In this document: positions 59,000 to 64,000 of the stretch, piece by piece
How positions within the stretch are numbered: the first letter of the stretch is position 1
Layout of the letters: every line of letters begins with the position of its first letter
Assembly: GCA_019414725.1 (NCBI GenBank)
Contig: DXLM01000005.1
Coordinates: 1-64,000, forward strand
From: Bacteroides sp.
Lineage (GTDB): Bacteria; Bacteroidota; Bacteroidia; Bacteroidales; Bacteroidaceae
Direction of reading: 5' to 3'
DNA length: 64,000 nucleotides
Translations under genes and position numbers: made by a program
Notes under the pieces: generated by a model
The model's input: the letters and a program-made list of their open reading frames with translations, nothing else
Told to the model about the DNA's origin: nothing
Database searches by the model: none

Positions 59000-60472
59000 T
59001 TATTTTAATGTTCCCATTGATTTGTTCAAATATATTTCACTCATTTTCAGATCGATTTGTGCATCAATCTTGCCAGATTGTGCTGACAACCAAGCCGTTT
59101 GTGCTTCTAACACATTGCTTGCAGGTATGACTCCTTCTTTAAATCCCAGATTGGCATATCGCAAATTTTCTTCGGCTTTTTCCATGTTTTTTTCTGCCAT
59201 GGTCAGCTTTTTCACAGCTTCATTAACTTTATACGAGCTTTGTGTGACCTGAAGTTCTACCTTTTCTTTTATGTCTTCCAGTTGGTAGCGTGCTATATTG
59301 GCTTCAGCTTTAGCAGCTTTGACTTTGTATATACCTTCTCCCCAATGGAATACAGGTATTTTTACGACAACACCGATTCCCCACATTCCTCTGAATTTAT
59401 TTTCAAATCCATTAGTCAGTGAAGGATTTGTGAACAAGTAGTTTGCTGTTAATCCGACTGAAGGAAGAAATTCTGCACGAGCAACATTTACCTTCTGTCT
59501 GTAAATCTTTTCGGCAAGTTCTAGCGATTTAAGTTCCTGACGGTTTGCAAATGCTGTATTTACATTGCTTTCCGTGTATGTATTGGGTAATGTCAAATCT
59601 TTAATTTCTTCATCTGCCAGGCGTATTTCTGTATCCAATGGGATGCCACAGAGCTGGCATAGTACCATTTTAGATAGACTTAACCCATCTTCTACCTGAG
59701 TAAGTGTTATTTCTGCTTCATTTACTTTTACTTTTACACTGAGTTCATCTGCAGTCGTGGCAACTCCTTCGGCAACCATTTTACTCACGTCTGAGTCTAA
59801 CTTTTGAACAAGTTTCAGGAAGCTTTCTGCCAATTTCTTTTTATTGACCAAAGAGATGACTTGCCAGTAGGCTTGATCCGTACTTAATATTACATCCTGC
59901 ATGCCTGTAGCATGTTGTGATTGTGCCAACTGCTCTGCATACTTCGTTATTTTATTATATGCTACGATTTTTCCTCCCATAAAAATAGGCTGGGTGAGGG
60001 TAGCAGCTCCTACATATAAATTTCTGGTATCAGTACGAAATGCATCAATAATACTTTGTCCTGCATTGTTTAATGCTCCTGGAATTTTTCCCATAGCATT
60101 GCTTAAAGGAGTAAGGAGGGGAAGCAATTCAGGATGTTGCATTGCTATTTGTTGCAATTCTTGTCCAAAATGCTGTAGTTCGTTTCCTACGCTGGTTCCC
60201 ATATTGCCAATGACTTGTTTCTGGTCATTGCTTAGTAAAGATATTTCTTTTTGGGTACGCATATAGCTTCCCGTCACATCTATCTTTGGGAGATAATTCG
60301 TAAATGCTGCTTTTTGCTGGTAGTGAGCAGCATTTATTTTTTCTTGCGCGATGCGTAGTTCTTTGTTGTTCGCGAGAGCCAGTGCACGGCAACTGTCCAA
60401 ATTTAAGATTCGTTGGGCATAACCATTTAGAACCAGCCCGAACAATAAAATGAAACTTAAAATTCTTTTCAT
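59000..60472 (-). CDS. TolC-family outer-membrane efflux protein
   Basis: A 490-residue outer-membrane channel. The ATG at 60472 begins a signal peptide (MKRILSFILLFGLVLNGYAQ); a TTG two codons earlier is less likely. Two OEP repeats are visible, one from LDSCRALALANNKELRIAQEKI, the other from VNTAFANRQELKSLELAEKI, each with long coiled helices. An insertion of about 70 residues around 70-130 (QKQVIGNMGTSVGNELQHF...) is longer than in E. coli TolC. It is the first gene of the tolC-hlyD-permease-permease operon. Confidence 0.93.
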   Translation of the reverse strand: MKRILSFILLFGLVLNGYAQRILNLDSCRALALANNKELRIAQEKINAAHYQQKAAFTNYLPKIDVTGSYMRTQKEISLLSNDQKQVIGNMGTSVGNELQHFGQELQQIAMQHPELLPLLTPLSNAMGKIPGALNNAGQSIIDAFRTDTRNLYVGAATLTQPIFMGGKIVAYNKITKYAEQLAQSQHATGMQDVILSTDQAYWQVISLVNKKKLAESFLKLVQKLDSDVSKMVAEGVATTADELSVKVKVNEAEITLTQVEDGLSLSKMVLCQLCGIPLDTEIRLADEEIKDLTLPNTYTESNVNTAFANRQELKSLELAEKIYRQKVNVARAEFLPSVGLTANYLFTNPSLTNGFENKFRGMWGIGVVVKIPVFHWGEGIYKVKAAKAEANIARYQLEDIKEKVELQVTQSSYKVNEAVKKLTMAEKNMEKAEENLRYANLGFKEGVIPASNVLEAQTAWLSAQSGKIDAQIDLKMSEIYLNKSMGTLK

Positions 60473-60512
60473 TACCAATTTTCTTTAGTGTTTAGTTGCT
60501 TATGCAACATTG

Positions 60513-60544
60513 CAAATGTATTATAATATAAACAAATCACCAAG
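60513..60544 (-). promoter_or_regulatory. Likely promoter for the TolC efflux operon
   Basis: On the minus strand CTTG (60541-60544), a 20-base spacer and TACATTTG (60513-60520). No repressor gene is adjacent; a TetR gene is often found in this place in similar operons but is absent here. Confidence 0.45.
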
Positions 60545-60615
60545 TAAAAAGGTTGAAAAGGAAGAGCGTTTCTGTGTCTTTTTTGCTTTTTTAGCTTAAC
60601 TGTCTTTTGGAAAAA

Positions 60616-61992
60616 TTAGAAACTAGTCAGTTTAGAACGTTTGGGTTTATTGGCGACAGAATTAGAAACCACTTGTGGAGTAGAGTTTGTACCAAACCAA
60701 CGTGTCATTATTCTAGTTTCACTAGGAGTTGTTGATGGGAAATTGCCATGCTCTATGTGATACAATACAGGGACCATCAAGGAATCTTGTTCTGTTCCCA
60801 GTTCTCCCAAATATCCGGTAAGATCCTCACTTTCTTCATAATCGGGCTTCAGGCCATCTGTATAATAATCGTAATAATTTTCTGAATTACTTATGTACGA
60901 AGTAGTTAGCCAGAATTCTAGTTGCGGATGAGCTGCATTGGTGAATAAACTTTGAGCTACATTTTTACCAAATGTATTTTCTCCTACCTGAATTAATTTG
61001 TCACCTAAATATGGGCGCAGGCAGTTGATTATGATTTCTGAAGCTGAAGCTGTATTTCCTGTTGTCAGCACATAGAGATGGTCGAACGAAGCATTGGATA
61101 CTCCTTGCAGAAGAGCTGGGTCGAACACATAATTTTCTGTTTTATTCAGTTTATCATTAAATATCAGGTTGAAACATGTTTTTCCCATTGCATCAGCAGG
61201 AGCAAGTATGGTACTCAATAGCAAAGCTGTAGAAACGTAGCCACCGGGGTTGTATCTTAAATCCAGAACAATCTCATTGGGTGATGAGGCTAGCCCTTCT
61301 GCAAATTTGCTTTTCAGCTCAGTTTCCTCTGTTATTTCGAAACTGTTATACATGATATAGAAAACTTTTTTTCCGCCCGATGTTGTAAAATTGCGTGTTA
61401 AGTATACACTTGGTTCCTCAACGATTCGTGGAGCAGGTGTCGTAAATTCCAGACTGTCTGGAGTTCCGTTGTCATTCATTCTTGCAACCTGATAGCGGTA
61501 AGTTTTGCTTGGGCGTTGGAAGTATTCTGTATAATTACTGGTTGTGATTTTCTGACTGTCGACCATAAAAATATGATCACCACGTTTCAATCCCATTTCG
61601 CTGGCCGGAGAATCCGGTTGAGTATATAATATGGTATAATAATAGTTTCCGCTTACACCGCGAACCAAACTTCCTTCGATGCCGAATGTAGGATAACTGC
61701 TTTGCACACGGGATATTTTAACAGAATCGATGTGAGAGAAAAGAACACCATTTTTCTGGTCACGATCAGATGCCACCGATGTTAAAAAATCTGCCGGCTT
61801 ATCGAAAAAATCCAGTCCGTCTTCAGCAGGAAGATCCTCATGGAACAGATAATTCTGTTGCATGGTTTCATACATCCATGTCTTACTTGCAATTAAGGCA
61901 TAGTATTCACCAGAACGGTCTTCTCCGCATGACGATAGAAAAAACGTTGGAAAAATGGAACTGAGTATGAAATAAATTAAGTATTTTCTCAT
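60616..61992 (-). CDS. S41-family (C-terminal processing) peptidase lipoprotein
   Basis: A 458-residue lipoprotein with signal sequence ending at C22 (FFLSSC). An N-terminal domain (about 30-105) precedes a PDZ-like domain (about 106-175, YTQPDSPASEMGLKRGDHIFMVD) and the S41 protease domain (about 205-370) with the nucleophile S318 in TGNTASASEIIINCLRP and K343 in NTFGKNVAQ, an S/K dyad 25 residues apart as in Prc. It is likely to face the periplasm or outer-membrane surface. It lies 6 bases after a coiled-coil membrane protein gene and is cotranscribed with it. Confidence 0.9.
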   Translation of the reverse strand: MRKYLIYFILSSIFPTFFLSSCGEDRSGEYYALIASKTWMYETMQQNYLFHEDLPAEDGLDFFDKPADFLTSVASDRDQKNGVLFSHIDSVKISRVQSSYPTFGIEGSLVRGVSGNYYYTILYTQPDSPASEMGLKRGDHIFMVDSQKITTSNYTEYFQRPSKTYRYQVARMNDNGTPDSLEFTTPAPRIVEEPSVYLTRNFTTSGGKKVFYIMYNSFEITEETELKSKFAEGLASSPNEIVLDLRYNPGGYVSTALLLSTILAPADAMGKTCFNLIFNDKLNKTENYVFDPALLQGVSNASFDHLYVLTTGNTASASEIIINCLRPYLGDKLIQVGENTFGKNVAQSLFTNAAHPQLEFWLTTSYISNSENYYDYYTDGLKPDYEESEDLTGYLGELGTEQDSLMVPVLYHIEHGNFPSTTPSETRIMTRWFGTNSTPQVVSNSVANKPKRSKLTSF

Positions 61993-61998
61993 AAAGTT

Positions 61999-62868
61999 TT
62001 ATTTCATTTCGAATGAGTTCTGACCGATCATATTGCCATCAGCAAAGATGTATACAGTATATGTTCCCGCAGGGAGGAATTCTTCTACATCCCAATATAC
62101 AGTAACGCTTTGTTCCTCACCAGTATATTCAATATATTTCTTAATGGAATATGTAATCTGACGATCTTCGTATGGGAATGTTGTATCACCTTTTGATAAG
62201 ATTTCGTTGTTAGGTTTGGCAATACGGATATATAGAGTTTTATTACCCGTTTTGGCTGTAATATTCTTGACGATGGTGAACGAGATAGCAATTTTCTTCA
62301 CGTCCTTTACTTTACGTGCTTTTTTACCTCGTTTATTCATTGGAAGAGCAGATATATTCGTTGCATCAAGCTGGGCTGCCAGTGATACTCGCTCATTAAG
62401 ATTTTTCTTTTCAGCGGCTAGGGTATTGATTTGTGCAGTAGCTGCTGTATATTTACTTTTCACTTCCTGATTTTCTTCCATCAGTGCAGCATTGATTCGA
62501 TTCAGTGAGTCGATTTGCATGACATAACTTCTCAATACGGCACGAACAGTTTTCAGTTCTTTTTTCAAGCGTATGATTTCAGCGGCATTGCTACTTTTTA
62601 CCTGACGGAGTTCTTCGAGCAAACGTTGAGTCTTTAACTTTTCACTTTCCAGCTTTTCGCGTAGAGAGTCATTATTTATTTGTACCTGAAGCTCGTCATA
62701 TTGAGTGGCAAAAGTGCTGTATTCGTTTTCCATCTCTTCTTTTTCGACGGCGAATACTTCAGTCATTTCTTTATTTTTGCGAAATTCATTGAACGCTAAA
62801 AATGAAACTCCAGCAATTACAACAATCAATGCTGCTATAACGATGATTAATTTCTTATTTTTTTCCAT
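61999..62868 (-). CDS. Membrane-anchored coiled-coil protein, function unknown
   Basis: A 289-residue protein not recognised as a named family. A transmembrane helix at about 7-26 (KLIIVIAALIVVIAGVSFLAF) is followed by a coiled coil (about 35-165) and a C-terminal beta-rich domain (about 190-289; IAISFTIVKNITAKTGNKTLYIRIAKP, VTVYWDVEEFLPAGTYTVYIFADG) of Ig-like character. The basic linker NKRGKKARKVKDVKK lies between. The soluble part faces the periplasm. It precedes the S41 protease by 6 bases and may be its partner or substrate. A TATTTTTG -7 box lies at 62886-62893. Confidence 0.75.
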   Translation of the reverse strand: MEKNKKLIIVIAALIVVIAGVSFLAFNEFRKNKEMTEVFAVEKEEMENEYSTFATQYDELQVQINNDSLREKLESEKLKTQRLLEELRQVKSSNAAEIIRLKKELKTVRAVLRSYVMQIDSLNRINAALMEENQEVKSKYTAATAQINTLAAEKKNLNERVSLAAQLDATNISALPMNKRGKKARKVKDVKKIAISFTIVKNITAKTGNKTLYIRIAKPNNEILSKGDTTFPYEDRQITYSIKKYIEYTGEEQSVTVYWDVEEFLPAGTYTVYIFADGNMIGQNSFEMK

Positions 62869-62885
62869 GAAAACTGATTTTGTGG

Positions 62886-62893
62886 CAAAAATA
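62886..62893 (-). promoter_or_regulatory. Probable -7 element for the coiled-coil/S41 pair
   Basis: TATTTTTG on the minus strand, 17 bases ahead of the ATG. No -33 match was seen. Confidence 0.4.
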
Positions 62894-62941
62894 CAATATT
62901 TTACTCATAAGCATCGTCCTTTAGCCTAAAAAAAACAAAAT

Positions 62942-64000
62942 CTAGCGGAGTTCCAGTATTATAGGAGGAATATCTCCTTTAATCCATTGGTAAAAGATCT
63001 TTTCCGGATAAAGCTGTGCATTATCTGATATCCAGTTGTTAAGTATGTCGATAACTGGTATATCATTTTCTGCTTTCATCGTGTTTTCATCGTATGTGTA
63101 TATCTGTTTCGGGGTAGTTTGGTAGGTGTCGTATACTCCTCTGACATCTACATCGCAGTAAAGTCCGCTTTCTATCGTACAGTTGTTGCTTTTATATACC
63201 AGTGATCCATATTTCTTTTTTGATGGATATCCTATCGTTTTGTATGTGTAGCAATTTTTCATTTCACTTCTTGGTTCCATGGTATAGCAGATACCTCCAC
63301 TGCTCAGTGTATAAGTAAAATCACAACTTGCCATATAGCAGTTTAACAGTTGTCCGAAATTACTGAAAGATATACCGGAAGCCTGAGCGTTTGGCAGTTG
63401 AAAATCAATGTTCTCTGAAGAACAGTTAATGACGCATCCTTTATTGATTCCGGCAATACCGCCAGCCTGCTTAACCGATTCTCCTGTAAAAGAATTCTTC
63501 CCTTTGATATGACATCCTGTTATTGTACCATTGTTTCTACCTGTAAGAATAGCTTCATATTTACAGGTATATCCGGCATTGGAGTATGATACGTTCTCAA
63601 TATTTAAATCCTTGATAATGCCAGCTGTATCAACAAAAGAAAACAAAGCATATGAATCCATATTGCTTTTAGGTTCTAATTTTAGTCCGTATAGTGTATG
63701 GTTTTGTCCGTCCAGGCAATCTATAAATCCTGAGTTTTCGAAGCCTGATTGGTTATAATGTCCGATACTTTGCAAACGTGCACACTCTTCGGGAGTAAAA
63801 TGAATGTCATTTAATAGATAATAAGTCATTTTTCCATTGACAGATGTTCCGAACTCTTCTAAACATCTGTCGCCATACGCTTCTCCATTAATGAGATAAG
63901 TAAAAGCGATAAAATCTTCAGCTGTACTGATTCCGCATCCGTCGTTTGATGATTTTATGTTATAATTATACCGATATCCGCTTTGAAAGGCTGAAGAATG
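62942..64000 (-). CDS. GLUG-motif-like surface protein, 5' end outside window
   Basis: The frame is open from the stop at 62942 to the window edge (352 residues visible), so the gene starts beyond 64000; the ATG at 63829 is internal. The visible part has GISTAEDFIAFTYLING, the usual lead-in to Bacteroidetes adhesin-like repeats, then short beta-helix-like units (IIKDLNIENVSYSNAG, TITGCHIKGKNSFTGES, AGGIAGINKGCVINCSSENI, SSGGICYTMEPRSEMKNCYTY). These resemble GLUG repeats of secreted or surface proteins. Eleven or so cysteines are present. Its role is unknown; adhesion or glycan binding is a guess. Confidence 0.75.
   Translation of the reverse strand, partial: HSSAFQSGYRYNYNIKSSNDGCGISTAEDFIAFTYLINGEAYGDRCLEEFGTSVNGKMTYYLLNDIHFTPEECARLQSIGHYNQSGFENSGFIDCLDGQNHTLYGLKLEPKSNMDSYALFSFVDTAGIIKDLNIENVSYSNAGYTCKYEAILTGRNNGTITGCHIKGKNSFTGESVKQAGGIAGINKGCVINCSSENIDFQLPNAQASGISFSNFGQLLNCYMASCDFTYTLSSGGICYTMEPRSEMKNCYTYKTIGYPSKKKYGSLVYKSNNCTIESGLYCDVDVRGVYDTYQTTPKQIYTYDENTMKAENDIPVIDILNNWISDNAQLYPEKIFYQWIKGDIPPIILELR

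Noticed and set aside
63663..63829. ATG at 63829 as the start of the GLUG-like gene
   Set aside because: The frame stays open for 57 codons to the window edge and reads as family-typical sequence (GISTAEDFIAFTYLING), so the true start is outside.

Overview
The window reads as a chromosomal segment of a Bacteroidales bacterium, most likely family Bacteroidaceae (Bacteroides/Phocaeicola type). The grounds are near-consensus Bacteroidetes promoters (TTTG about 19-21 bp before TAnnTTTG) ahead of many genes, weak Shine-Dalgarno sequences, carboxypeptidase-regulatory-like/plug/barrel outer-membrane proteins, a GldH lipoprotein, RicT with a long basic tail, hybrid sensor kinases, and a very short leader before most start codons. 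No phage, integrase, insertion sequence, CRISPR array or rRNA operon was seen. Most genes are ordinary chromosomal ones; the genus is an inference.

Layout. 1-3600: 3' end of a tRNA-Val, a NarL-type regulator, the convergent cysK-metY sulfur assimilation operon, and two identical initiator tRNAs. 4000-6200: TetR regulator, FabG-type reductase and an RluA-family pseudouridine synthase. 6550-14120: a minus-strand run of lipoprotein cyclophilin, M16 peptidase, MATE exporter, hybrid histidine kinase with HPt domain, and (with its own likely promoter) an NtrC-type sigma-54 activator. 14350-16640: a PiT phosphate transporter with a cytoplasmic PhoU-like tail. 16835-24264: purH followed by the complete rod-shape/elongation set mreB, mreC, mreD, mrdA (PBP2), rodA. 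24223-28259: the opposing operon metF-holB-ricT-gldH. 28370-31565: a secreted-type cardiolipin synthase and a LytTR two-component pair.

31749-34857: an outer-membrane barrel and a small Spy-like periplasmic protein, divergent from the LytTR pair and preceded by a 21-bp-spaced direct repeat that fits a LytTR operator. 35034-39163: a DUF349 coiled-coil protein, MgtE and RsmA. 39265-41728: an LPG-synthase-like membrane protein and the dipeptidase PepD. 42077-50610: a second barrel protein, an OmpR/EnvZ-type pair, MgtA and a porin-like protein; four TTCTAA units at about 11-bp spacing precede mgtA. 50661-52496: a DUF4435 (TOPRIM-like) protein and an OLD/RecF-like AAA ATPase. 52606-55439: an EamA permease and an UPF1/IGHMBP2-like helicase. 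55557-60472: a TolC-HlyD-two-permease efflux operon without an ATPase gene. 60616-64000: an S41 protease lipoprotein, a membrane-anchored coiled-coil protein and the 3' part of a GLUG-like surface protein cut by the window edge.

Common threads are cell-envelope growth (Mre/PBP2/RodA, cardiolipin, MgtE/MgtA), three complete local two-component or phosphorelay circuits sitting next to likely targets, and sulfur/one-carbon metabolism. The best candidates for something little described are the ATPase-DUF4435 pair and the two local regulatory circuits with visible operator repeats. All functional calls are from reading motifs; no database search was run.
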